From DSWT01 sp035373625 (GTDB lineage Bacteria > Chloroflexota > Anaerolineae > B4-G1 > SLSP01): 64,000 nt of DNA. Below the pieces are notes generated by a model. That model did no database searches. It saw only the letters and a program-made list of their open reading frames with translations, and had not been told where the DNA came from. Each line of letters opens with the position of its first letter. Positions within the stretch are counted from its first letter, which is position 1. Both the position numbers and the translations under genes were made by a program. Shown here piece by piece: positions 1-7,250 of this stretch. Location of the stretch: NCBI GenBank assembly GCA_035373625.1, contig DAOSNS010000001.1, positions 354,927 through 418,926 on the forward strand, written 5' to 3'.

Positions 1-2
1 AG

Positions 3-719
3 GCAGTGCAGTTTGAATCCTATGTAGACACACTGTCCGGGACGCTGCGGTATGTCAAAGGGAAGCTGCGCAGTCGGCATGACGTGTTCCTGTCGTGGGA
101 TGAGTGGAATGTGTGGTACAAGAACCAGCAGATGGATGGGCAGTGGACACAGGCGCCGCATCTGATCGAGGAGGTCTACAACCTGGAGGATGCGCTGGTG
201 GTGGCGCAGTGGCTCAACGTCTTCCTGCGTAAGTGTGATGTGCTCAAGATTGCCTGTCTGGCGCAAATTGTCAATGTCATCGCACCCATTCTGACCACGA
301 CCGACAGCCTGGTCAAGCAGACTATCTTCTATCCCGTGGCGTTGGTAAGCAACCTCGCCCATGGGCAGTCGCTTTCCGTAGTGACCAAAGCGCCTGTGGT
401 CAACACGCGGCAGTTCGGTGACGTGCCGATGCTGGACGTTTCGGCCAGCTATGAGCTGGATAGCGGTCAGCATGCCGTGTTCATAGTCAATCGCAGCCAG
501 ACCGAGACGGTGACAACCGACATCATCTGGCAAGACGTGACGCCACGTCAGGTCAATGCGATCTACCAGATCGCGGGCACGGATGTCAAGGCAGCAAATA
601 GCTTTGACCATCCCGATACAGTTGTCACGCGCCAGCTTGCGGGTGGTCCACTGGACGGCAACAAGTTTTCCTTGTGCCTGCCGCCTTTGTCATTTACGGC
701 GCTCAGTGCCGGGGGATAG
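3..719 (+). CDS. alpha-L-arabinofuranosidase (GH51), C-terminal part
   Basis: Partial gene: the frame is open to the left edge, so the true start lies outside the window. About 239 codons remain, roughly the last half of a ~500-residue GH51 enzyme. These retaining enzymes remove arabinose side chains from arabinoxylan and arabinan. The segment 'LSWDEWNVWY' carries the Glu (codon 102-104) that matches the GH51 catalytic nucleophile. It is followed by the family's conserved 'YNLEDALVVAQWLN' and 'KIACLAQIVNVIAPI' helices and a C-terminal beta-sandwich. No signal peptide can be judged. It fits functionally with the xylanase at 2.65 kb, although unrelated genes lie between. Family assignment is firm; substrate is inferred. 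Confidence 0.9.
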   Translation, partial: AVQFESYVDTLSGTLRYVKGKLRSRHDVFLSWDEWNVWYKNQQMDGQWTQAPHLIEEVYNLEDALVVAQWLNVFLRKCDVLKIACLAQIVNVIAPILTTTDSLVKQTIFYPVALVSNLAHGQSLSVVTKAPVVNTRQFGDVPMLDVSASYELDSGQHAVFIVNRSQTETVTTDIIWQDVTPRQVNAIYQIAGTDVKAANSFDHPDTVVTRQLAGGPLDGNKFSLCLPPLSFTALSAGG

Positions 720-784
720 AATCCTTATAGAATCCTTGATGGAGAAATTTTGAAGGGTTGCTCAAAGGGCAGGAGGCGTAATCT

Positions 785-1513
785 ATGGAACTGCAAGGCA
801 AAGTCGCACTCGTTACCGGCGGGGCGGTACGTTTGGGCCGCGCGCTGGCGTTGGCGTTGGCGGCGGAGGGGGCACGCGTGGCCGTCCACTATGCCCATTC
901 CGCCGGCCCGGCCGAGGCAGTCGTTGCGGAAATCACCTCGCTGGGCAGTGTGGCCGTGGCCTTGCAAGCTGATCTTGGTCAGACAGCCACCGCGCGTTCC
1001 CTTGTCGAACGTGCGGTGGCACATTTTGGGCAGGTGGATGTGCTGGTCAACAACGCGGCTATCTTTGAGCATGGCGACTGGGACGATACCACCGAGGAGA
1101 ACTGGGACCGCCATTTTGCCATCAACTTGAAAGCGCCGTTTTTCCTGAGTCAGGCGTTTGCCATGCAGGTGGGGCGTGAGCGGCGTGGGCACATCGTCAA
1201 CATTGCTGATTGGCGCGGGGTGCGCCCCGGCAGCGACCACATCGCCTATACACTGACCAAAGCGGGCCTTGTTGCCATGACCCAAAGCCTGGCTCTGGCG
1301 CTGGCCCCCAACATCCAGGTTAATGCCATTGCGCCGGGGCTGATTCTACCGCCACCGGGCCGCGATCAGGCCTATCTCGAAAGCAAGGCTGCGCAGGTCC
1401 CCGCACGGCGCATCGGCTCACCGGAAGAAATCGCCCATGCGTTGCTGTTCCTGTTGCGGTCGGATTTCGTCACCGGCGAGCTGGTGTATGTGACCGGTGG
1501 AGAGCATTTGTAG
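785..1513 (+). CDS. SDR oxidoreductase, pteridine reductase (PTR1/FolM)-like
   Basis: 242-residue short-chain dehydrogenase with an AGGAGG site 9 nt before the ATG. The cofactor motif is 'TGGAVRLG' (residues 11-18), matching the TGxxxRxG form of pteridine reductases, with 'NNAA' at 89-92. The usual SDR catalytic Ser is replaced: the motif reads 'NIAD' with Asp142, followed by Tyr155 and Lys159. In Leishmania PTR1 and E. coli FolM the triad is likewise Asp-Tyr-Lys. The next gene is folE, whose product starts pterin synthesis, so reduction of a dihydropterin or dihydrofolate with NADPH is the likely role. Fold is certain. Pterin specificity is inferred from the Asp, the Arg motif and the neighbour; a generic 3-oxoacyl reductase is the alternative. 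Confidence 0.8.
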   Translation: MELQGKVALVTGGAVRLGRALALALAAEGARVAVHYAHSAGPAEAVVAEITSLGSVAVALQADLGQTATARSLVERAVAHFGQVDVLVNNAAIFEHGDWDDTTEENWDRHFAINLKAPFFLSQAFAMQVGRERRGHIVNIADWRGVRPGSDHIAYTLTKAGLVAMTQSLALALAPNIQVNAIAPGLILPPPGRDQAYLESKAAQVPARRIGSPEEIAHALLFLLRSDFVTGELVYVTGGEHL

Positions 1514-1568
1514 AGACATGAAGACGTAAAAGTCGAAAGATGAGCATAGATTTTTGAAGGAGGAAACG

Positions 1569-2216
1569 ATGAACCGACCCTTAGAAATTCACCCTGCGGA
1601 TTATGATGTCTTCCGCAACGACCTGACCGACACCCCGGAGCGCGCTTGCAGCAGTGAAATCGAGTGCGCCGTGCGTGACATCCTCCAGGCCATCGGCGAA
1701 GACGTGGAGCGTGAAGGGTTGCTCGACACGCCCGCCCGTGTGGCCCGCGCTTACGCCGAGCTGACCGCCGGCTATCACGTGGACCCCGTGAAGCTCATCA
1801 ATGACGCTATCTTCGACGTGCAGTATGACCAGATGGTCATCGTGCGCGATATTGACTTCTACAGTTTGTGTGAGCATCACATGTTGCCTTTCCTGGGACA
1901 GGTGCATGTGGCCTACATCCCCAAAGGCAAAGTCATTGGCCTGAGCAAGATCCCACGCATCGTGGAGATGTTTGCCCGCCGTCTGCAAGTACAGGAACGG
2001 ATGACGCAGCAGATTGCGGAGTTTCTCGATGAGACATTGCATCCGCAGGGGGTTGCCGTTGTTGCCGAGGGGCTGCATATGTGCGCGGCGATGCGCGGCG
2101 TGAAGAAGGCCAATGCCCGTATGGTCACCAGTGCCATGCTCGGCACGTTCAAGGAGAGCCAGACCACACGCAACGAATTCTTTGGTCACATTGGACGCGA
2201 GCATCTCAATTTCTAA
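1569..2216 (+). CDS. folE: GTP cyclohydrolase I
   Basis: 215 residues. The ATG at 1569 is chosen because AAGGAGG lies 6-7 nt upstream; an in-frame TTG at 1554 precedes that site and is not used. FolE converts GTP to 7,8-dihydroneopterin triphosphate, the first step of folate and tetrahydropterin synthesis, as a cytosolic homodecamer. Zinc ligands are visible: Cys101 and His104 in 'CEHHMLPF', and Cys172 in 'HMCAAMRGV'. 'GLSKIPRIVEMFARRLQVQE' is the family core helix. The N-terminal ~30 residues are variable. It lies 55 bp after the PTR1-like SDR, probably in the same transcript, giving a two-gene pterin module. Confidence 0.97.
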   Translation: MNRPLEIHPADYDVFRNDLTDTPERACSSEIECAVRDILQAIGEDVEREGLLDTPARVARAYAELTAGYHVDPVKLINDAIFDVQYDQMVIVRDIDFYSLCEHHMLPFLGQVHVAYIPKGKVIGLSKIPRIVEMFARRLQVQERMTQQIAEFLDETLHPQGVAVVAEGLHMCAAMRGVKKANARMVTSAMLGTFKESQTTRNEFFGHIGREHLNF

Positions 2217-2230
2217 TGTGAAGGGATACC

Positions 2231-2476
2231 GTCAATGTCCTTGCCCCGGCTATCAGCCCTCCATCGGCCGTAGTAATCTTCGGCGCATCGGGCGACTTGA
2301 CCCGGCGCAAGTTAGGCCCGGCGCTGCATAGCCTGGCCTGTGAGGACTTGCTACATCCGACCCCCCACGTGCTCGGCGTGGCGCGCAGTCTGCTCAGCGA
2401 TACCGAGTTCCGCGAGCGGATCTATACCGGTATAGCGGACTATGCGCGTCTCAAACCGGAAGTCTGTCGGTTGTGG
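2231..2476 (+). pseudogene. zwf: remnant of glucose-6-phosphate dehydrogenase (zwf), N-terminal only
   Basis: One reading frame encodes 'VVIFGASGDLTRRKLGPAL', the NADP-binding N-terminus of G6PDH, and continues through 'VLGVARSLLSDTEFRERIY' to 'LKPEVCRLW', a typical first ~70 residues. No ATG, GTG or TTG lies in frame upstream; the plausible ATG at 2235 is in another frame and stops at 2271, which implies a frameshift. After codon 2476 similarity ends and nothing of the remaining ~420 residues is present. I read it as a decayed gene fragment left between folE and the xylanase, not a functional enzyme. The open frame runs to 2575 without further recognisable homology. Confidence 0.82.
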
Positions 2477-2494
2477 GCAGGCGCAGCGGAACAG

Positions 2495-2523
2495 TACACC
2501 ATTTCGATAGAGTGTGCTAAAAT
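2495..2523 (+). promoter_or_regulatory. candidate promoter of the xylanase gene
   Basis: The -10 candidate TAAAAT at 2518-2523 matches 5 of 6 consensus bases. The -35 at 2495-2500 (TACACC) is poor. It is supported mainly by the perfect palindrome that starts 12 bp downstream. Transcription from here would leave a ~120-nt leader. Confidence 0.4.
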
Positions 2524-2535
2524 AGTAAGTGGGGA

Positions 2536-2549
2536 TGTGAACGTTCACA
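2536..2549. promoter_or_regulatory. perfect 14-bp palindromic operator, LacI-family type
   Basis: TGTGAACGTTCACA is a perfect inverted repeat with a central CG step, the form of LacI/CcpA-type operators. It sits just after the candidate -10 and 101 bp before the xylanase ATG, a classic position for repression of a polysaccharide-degradation gene. No LacI regulator is encoded in the window. Confidence 0.6.
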
Positions 2550-2650
2550 ATACAAGGAAAGGAGGTGGCCGCTGAACATTGAAGTGACATATAGAACGAT
2601 GCCCAATGGACTATGATAAAATTCTAGTTAGCCCAAAAGGAGATGAGACG

Positions 2651-5600
2651 ATGTCACAGATTTCTTCGAAACGGAATTGGCGTATGCGTTTATCTCTGTT
2701 TGTCGTGTTGGCCTATCTGATCAGCCTGCTTGCTCCGGCAGCCATTCCCGCTGCTCCTGTGGTTGCGCAGCCCCTCGCGCCGCAGGCAGATGTGGTGATG
2801 GCGACCTATGGCTTCGAGGACGGCACGACGCAGGGCTGGTACGGTCGTGGCGCCGCGGTCGTGGCTTCGGTGACGACGGTGGCTCACGAAGGCAGCCGCA
2901 GTCTCAGCGTGACCGGGCGTACTGCCGGGTGGAATGGGCCGGCTATAGACCTGCGGAACCTGTTAGTGGTCGGCGGTACCTATCGCATCAGCGGCTGTAT
3001 TCGTCTGGCGGCGGGCACGCCGGTTACACGCACGAACTTTACGATGGAATACAAACCCGTTGGTGGTTCGACCGCCTGGCGCTGGTTGGGGGGTGAGAAT
3101 AACACGACGGATGCGGCGTGGTCATGTGTGAGTGGCTCTTTCGATTACACGGCCGAAGCTGAAACGCTGACCCTTTACGCCGAGAGTGCCAGCGCCACTG
3201 CTGACTTTTTCATTGACGATGTCACTATTGTGATGACCAAGCCGCCCACTATCGCAACCTACGGATTTGAGGATAACACACCCCAGGGGTGGTATGCGCG
3301 TGGTGGGGCTGGGATAGCTGTGGATGTCGTCACCGACACGGTACATACGGGTAACTACGCGCTCAAGGTGACCGGGCGAACTGGCGGGTGGAATGGACCG
3401 GCCCTGAATGTACTAGACCTGTTGGAGGTCGGTGCTACCTACGAAATCAGCGGTTGTATTCGCCTGGCAGAAGGGTTGGGGCCTTTCCGGACGAACTTCG
3501 CGTTGCAATACACCATTGGCGGTTCAAGCACGTATCCCTGGCTGGGCCATAATGACAACACCACTTCCTCTGCCTGGTCATGCGTGTCTGGTTCCTTCAA
3601 GTATACAACGCAAGCCGATGCCTTGACCCTGTATGCGGAATGTGCTGATCCTAATGCCAGCTTCTACATTGACGACGTCACCATCGTCATGACCGAACCG
3701 CCGACTGCTGCGCCGCCACCTCCCATTCAACAGGACATCCCCTCGGTCCATGAGCACTACGCGGCAGATTTTCTTATCGGCGCGGCGTTGGAGCCGACGC
3801 AGCTTGCCAGCGACCGGCACGTTGAATTGTTCAAGAAACATTTCAACAGCCTGACCCCCGAAAACGTGATGAAGCCCGCTTCTATCCAACCAACCGAGGG
3901 CAATTTCAACTGGACCAACGCTGATGCTCTGGCAAACTTCGCCCGCCAGAATCACGTGGCAGTCCACGGCCACACGCTCGTCTGGCATCAGCAAGCCGCC
4001 GAGTGGATGTTCCAGGATGCCGAGGGGAATCCCCTGGAAGCAACGCCGGAGAATAAGGAACTGGTGTTGCAGCGCCTGGAAGATCACATCAGAGCCGTTG
4101 TTGATCGCTATAAGGACGTGGTCAACGTCTGGGATGTAGTCAACGAGGTCATTGATCCCGGGCAACCCGACTGTTTGCGCCGTAGCGAATGGTATCGGCT
4201 GACCGGCTCCGACTATATCTCGAAAGCGTTTACCATCGCGCATCAGGTCGCGCCGACGGCCACACTGATCCTCAATGACTACAGTGAAACCGATCCGGCC
4301 AAGCGCCAGTGCATGTACAATGTGGTGAAAGGTTTCCAGGATCAGGGTGTGCCGATCAACGGCATCGGGATGCAAATGCACATCAACATCGAGACCCCGT
4401 CGGTATCCGCTATCGAAGAGACCATCGAGAAGTTCTCTGAGCTGGGTGAGGTGCACATCACCGAGATGGATATGAGCATCTATACCAACGACAATGACGC
4501 TTATACCACCGTCCCCGAAGAAGTGCTCATTAAACAGGGTTACCGCTATAAGGACATCTTTGATGTCTTCCGCCGTCACGCGGACAAAATCGGCTCGGTG
4601 ACGTTCTGGGGTATGGCCGATGATCACACCTGGCTGGCGACCTGGCCACGCGAACGTACCAACCTGCCGCTGCTCTTCGACAAGGATTTGCAGGCCAAGT
4701 GGGCCTACTGGGGCATCATAGACCCCACCCGGCTGCCGGTGTTTATCCAGGTGCAAGATGTCTCCAAAGCCACGCCGGTTGTGGATGGAATGACCGAGAC
4801 CCTCTGGGAAATGTTGCCCTGGATTCCGATCGGCTCTACCGGGGCAATGACCGCCAGCTACCAGACCCGCTGGGATGAGAATAACCTCTATATCATCGTC
4901 AACGTTGAAGATCCTACGGCAGATGATGGGGACAAGGTTGAAGTCTTCGTTGACCAGAACAATCATAAGAGTGCCACCTACGAGGGTGACGACCGCTACT
5001 ACACTTTCCCCAGTGGCACCTTCATGATGGACTATGTCGTCATCACCAACACCCACGGCTATGTCCTGGAAGCGAAGCTCCCGCTGACGGCGACACTCGC
5101 CCCCGGAACGCGCCTGGGCTTCGACGTCCGCGTCACCGATGGCAGCGATCCTACCCATCCGATCTCGTGGAACGATCCGACCAACAGCCAGCTCACGAGT
5201 ACGGCTAACTTCGGCACGCTGATCCTGATCGATGAGATCAAGTTGACAAAGGCAATCAAGGGCACGCCGGTCATTGACGGCATCGCTGATGCATTGTGGG
5301 CCGATGCCAACGAGATTAGCACCAATGTCTGGGTGCAAGGCGCGGGCGGCGCAACCGCGAAGGTCAAGACGATGTGGGACGATACCCATCTGTACGTCTA
5401 CGCGGTGGTGTCTGACTCGCTCTTGAGCAAAGCCAGCACCAATCCCTGGGAAGAGGACTCCATCGAGGTCTTCGTGGACCAGAACAATGCCAAGACCACC
5501 AGCTACGAACCGGACGACGGGCAGTACCGCGTCAATTTCGACAACGAGCAAAGCTTTGGTGGGATGGCCTCGACAGCGACGTTTACCAGCGCGACGTTCA

Positions 5601-5881
5601 TCATTCCCGCTGACCAGACGCTGCTGATGGAGGGCGCGTACATCGTCGAGGCGGCGATCACGCTGACACAGGTGATGCCGCAGCCCGGTGTCTTCATCGG
5701 CTTTGACTTCCAGGTCAACGATGATGCGGATGGTAACGGCACCCGCGACAGCGTTGCCATCTGGAACGATCCCACGGGCGAGTCGTGGCGGAACACCTCA
5801 CGGCTTGGGGTGCTGCAATTTGTGGAGCGGCCGGTGCGCAAGATTTACTTGCCACTGGTGCTGCGGGCTTATACGCCATAG
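2651..5881 (+). CDS. secreted GH10 endo-1,4-beta-xylanase, CBM22-CBM22-GH10-CBM9-CBM9
   Basis: 1076 residues from the ATG at 2651, which has AAAGGAG 8 nt upstream; an ATG at 2606 lacks a ribosome site. Order: signal peptide (hydrophobic core about 15-32), two CBM22-like sandwiches (about 52-195 and 202-345, both opening 'ATYGFED'), GH10 barrel (about 362-695), two CBM9-like modules (about 700-865 and 866-1060, with 'VVDGMTETLW' and 'VIDGIADALW', each with 'VEVFVDQNN'). The acid/base is Glu499 in 'WDVVNEV' and the nucleophile Glu605 in 'HITEMDM'. The same module order is known from Thermotoga XynA. The C-terminus 'KIYLPLVLRAYTP' is the tail seen on many Chloroflexota exported proteins. It cleaves xylan outside the cell; likely regulated by the palindrome at 2536. 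Confidence 0.95.
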   Translation: MSQISSKRNWRMRLSLFVVLAYLISLLAPAAIPAAPVVAQPLAPQADVVMATYGFEDGTTQGWYGRGAAVVASVTTVAHEGSRSLSVTGRTAGWNGPAIDLRNLLVVGGTYRISGCIRLAAGTPVTRTNFTMEYKPVGGSTAWRWLGGENNTTDAAWSCVSGSFDYTAEAETLTLYAESASATADFFIDDVTIVMTKPPTIATYGFEDNTPQGWYARGGAGIAVDVVTDTVHTGNYALKVTGRTGGWNGPALNVLDLLEVGATYEISGCIRLAEGLGPFRTNFALQYTIGGSSTYPWLGHNDNTTSSAWSCVSGSFKYTTQADALTLYAECADPNASFYIDDVTIVMTEPPTAAPPPPIQQDIPSVHEHYAADFLIGAALEPTQLASDRHVELFKKHFNSLTPENVMKPASIQPTEGNFNWTNADALANFARQNHVAVHGHTLVWHQQAAEWMFQDAEGNPLEATPENKELVLQRLEDHIRAVVDRYKDVVNVWDVVNEVIDPGQPDCLRRSEWYRLTGSDYISKAFTIAHQVAPTATLILNDYSETDPAKRQCMYNVVKGFQDQGVPINGIGMQMHINIETPSVSAIEETIEKFSELGEVHITEMDMSIYTNDNDAYTTVPEEVLIKQGYRYKDIFDVFRRHADKIGSVTFWGMADDHTWLATWPRERTNLPLLFDKDLQAKWAYWGIIDPTRLPVFIQVQDVSKATPVVDGMTETLWEMLPWIPIGSTGAMTASYQTRWDENNLYIIVNVEDPTADDGDKVEVFVDQNNHKSATYEGDDRYYTFPSGTFMMDYVVITNTHGYVLEAKLPLTATLAPGTRLGFDVRVTDGSDPTHPISWNDPTNSQLTSTANFGTLILIDEIKLTKAIKGTPVIDGIADALWADANEISTNVWVQGAGGATAKVKTMWDDTHLYVYAVVSDSLLSKASTNPWEEDSIEVFVDQNNAKTTSYEPDDGQYRVNFDNEQSFGGMASTATFTSATFIIPADQTLLMEGAYIVEAAITLTQVMPQPGVFIGFDFQVNDDADGNGTRDSVAIWNDPTGESWRNTSRLGVLQFVERPVRKIYLPLVLRAYTP

Positions 5882-5887
5882 ACTGTG

Positions 5888-5920
5888 AGCGGCGCGGCTG
5901 AATGTCCGCGCCGCTTTATT
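5888..5920 (+). terminator. Rho-independent terminator of the xylanase gene
   Basis: A perfect 10-bp GC-rich stem (5888-5897 with 5906-5915, AGCGGCGCGG/CCGCGCCGCT), 8-nt loop, followed by TTTATT. It starts 7 bp after the stop codon. Confidence 0.85.
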
Positions 5921-5936
5921 CTCGCTCCATGCTCCT

Positions 5937-5979
5937 TGCGCTCCTTCCACCCTGAGTATAATAGGGTAGAAGGAGCGCA
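5937..5979. repeat. 17-bp near-perfect inverted repeat with TATAAT in the loop
   Basis: Arms 5937-5953 and 5963-5979 match at 16 of 17 positions. The 9-nt loop is GAGTATAAT, so the perfect -10 hexamer TATAAT (5957-5962) lies at the tip. No T-tract follows, so it is not a simple terminator. It may be the promoter of the gene at 6086, with the -10 inside a cruciform-prone element, or a dispersed palindromic repeat. No second copy was seen in the window. Confidence 0.6.
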
Positions 5980-5988
5980 TTGATCTGC

Positions 5989-6058
5989 CTAACTAACGAC
6001 TATCCGACTAACCGACTAACCGACTATCCGACTAACGACTATGCGACTATCCGACTAC
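5989..6058. repeat. degenerate octamer tandem array (CGACTAAC/CGACTATC)
   Basis: About eight units of period 8, drifting between CGACTAAC and CGACTATC, with one unit a base short. The array lies directly before the ribosome site of the next gene. It creates an in-frame ATG at 6041 that I consider spurious. Confidence 0.85.
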
Positions 6059-6085
6059 AAGACAACCTTTGAAGGAGCATGCTCT

Positions 6086-7237
6086 GTGGACTTATTGATC
6101 AAAGAAGTGGCCAATTTGCGCGACCTGCGCGCGTTTATTCGTTTCCCCAGCAAGCTGTATCGCGGCAACCCTTACTGGGTGCCGGCACTTTTTATGGATG
6201 ATTACCAGACCTTCCGCCGCGATAAGAATCCGGCCTTTGACTATTGCGATGCGCGCTACTGGCTGGCTTACCGGGGGCGCGAGATCGTCGGGCGGATCGC
6301 TGCCATCTACAACCGCGCCCATATCGAAAAATGGCGACAACCGTACATGCGTTTCGGTTGGGTGGATTTCGTGGATGACCCGGCGGTGTCGGCGGCGCTC
6401 TTTGCGCAGGTGGAAGCCTGGGCCAGGGAGAAGGGGCTGGCCGCCGTCCACGGGCCGTTGGGCTTCACCGACCTGGACCGTGAGGGGATGTTGGTGGAAG
6501 GTTTTGAGGAGTTGGGGACGATGGCAACGTTCTACAACTACCCTTACTATCCCGTGCACCTTGAACGGCTTGGCTACGTCAAGGACGTGGACTGGGTGGA
6601 GTATGAGATGACCGTCACGCCGGAGCCGAATCCGACCATCGCCCGCATCGCCGAGCTTGCCAAGCGTCGGTATGGCCTGCGCCTGCTGCAGGTGCGCGAT
6701 AAAAAAGAGCTGTTGCGGCCCCGCGTCGAAAAAGGCTTGCCTTCTTACGCCCACGAGTTGTTTGAGGTGCTCAACGACGAATACCAGCACCTCTACGGTG
6801 TGGTCCCGTTGACCGAGCGGCAGATTGATTATTACATCAAGCTCTACTTTGGCCTGATTTCCCTCGATTTTGTTCCTCTGGTAGTGGATGAGAACGATCG
6901 TCTGGTGGCTTTTGGGATTACGATGCCGTCTTTGTCAAAGGCGCTGCAAAAGGCCGACGGCCGGCTTTTCCCGTTCGGTTTTATTCACCTGTTGCGTGCC
7001 TTGCGCAAGGCCGAACGCGCCGATGCGTACCTGGTGGCCGTGCGCTCGGAATATCAGGGCAAAGGGGTCAATGCGATCTTGATGGACACCATGCACCGGC
7101 GTTATATCCAGCGCGGTATTACCAAAGTGGAATCCAATCCTGAATTGGAGACCAATCAGAACGTTCAGGGACAATGGAAGTATTACGACGTGCGCCAGCA
7201 CAAACGCCGCCGTTGTTTTGTTAAAAATCTTGTTTGA
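6086..7237 (+). CDS. GNAT-superfamily acyltransferase-like protein
   Basis: 383 residues from the GTG at 6086, which has GAAGGAG 8 nt upstream; the ATG at 6041 is inside the octamer repeat and lacks a site. The product begins 'MDLLIKEVANLRDLRAFIRF' and includes 'YRGNPYWVPAL', 'GRIAAIYNRAH' and 'HGPLGFTDLDREGMLVEGF', features of a large family annotated as N-acyltransferases with a GNAT fold (YghO-like). Near the C-terminus 'VRSEYQGKGVNAILMD' resembles the acetyl-CoA-binding (Q/R)xxGxG/A turn. No membrane segments. Substrate unknown. It is convergent with the next gene, with only 13 bp between them. Confidence 0.7.
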   Translation: MDLLIKEVANLRDLRAFIRFPSKLYRGNPYWVPALFMDDYQTFRRDKNPAFDYCDARYWLAYRGREIVGRIAAIYNRAHIEKWRQPYMRFGWVDFVDDPAVSAALFAQVEAWAREKGLAAVHGPLGFTDLDREGMLVEGFEELGTMATFYNYPYYPVHLERLGYVKDVDWVEYEMTVTPEPNPTIARIAELAKRRYGLRLLQVRDKKELLRPRVEKGLPSYAHELFEVLNDEYQHLYGVVPLTERQIDYYIKLYFGLISLDFVPLVVDENDRLVAFGITMPSLSKALQKADGRLFPFGFIHLLRALRKAERADAYLVAVRSEYQGKGVNAILMDTMHRRYIQRGITKVESNPELETNQNVQGQWKYYDVRQHKRRRCFVKNLV

Positions 7238-7250
7238 GATTATGGTGCTG

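Noticed and set aside
3578..5551. 657-codon open frame on the minus strand
   Set aside because: It is antisense to the GH10/CBM9 part of the xylanase, has no recognisable domains, and reflects GC-biased codon use of the real gene.
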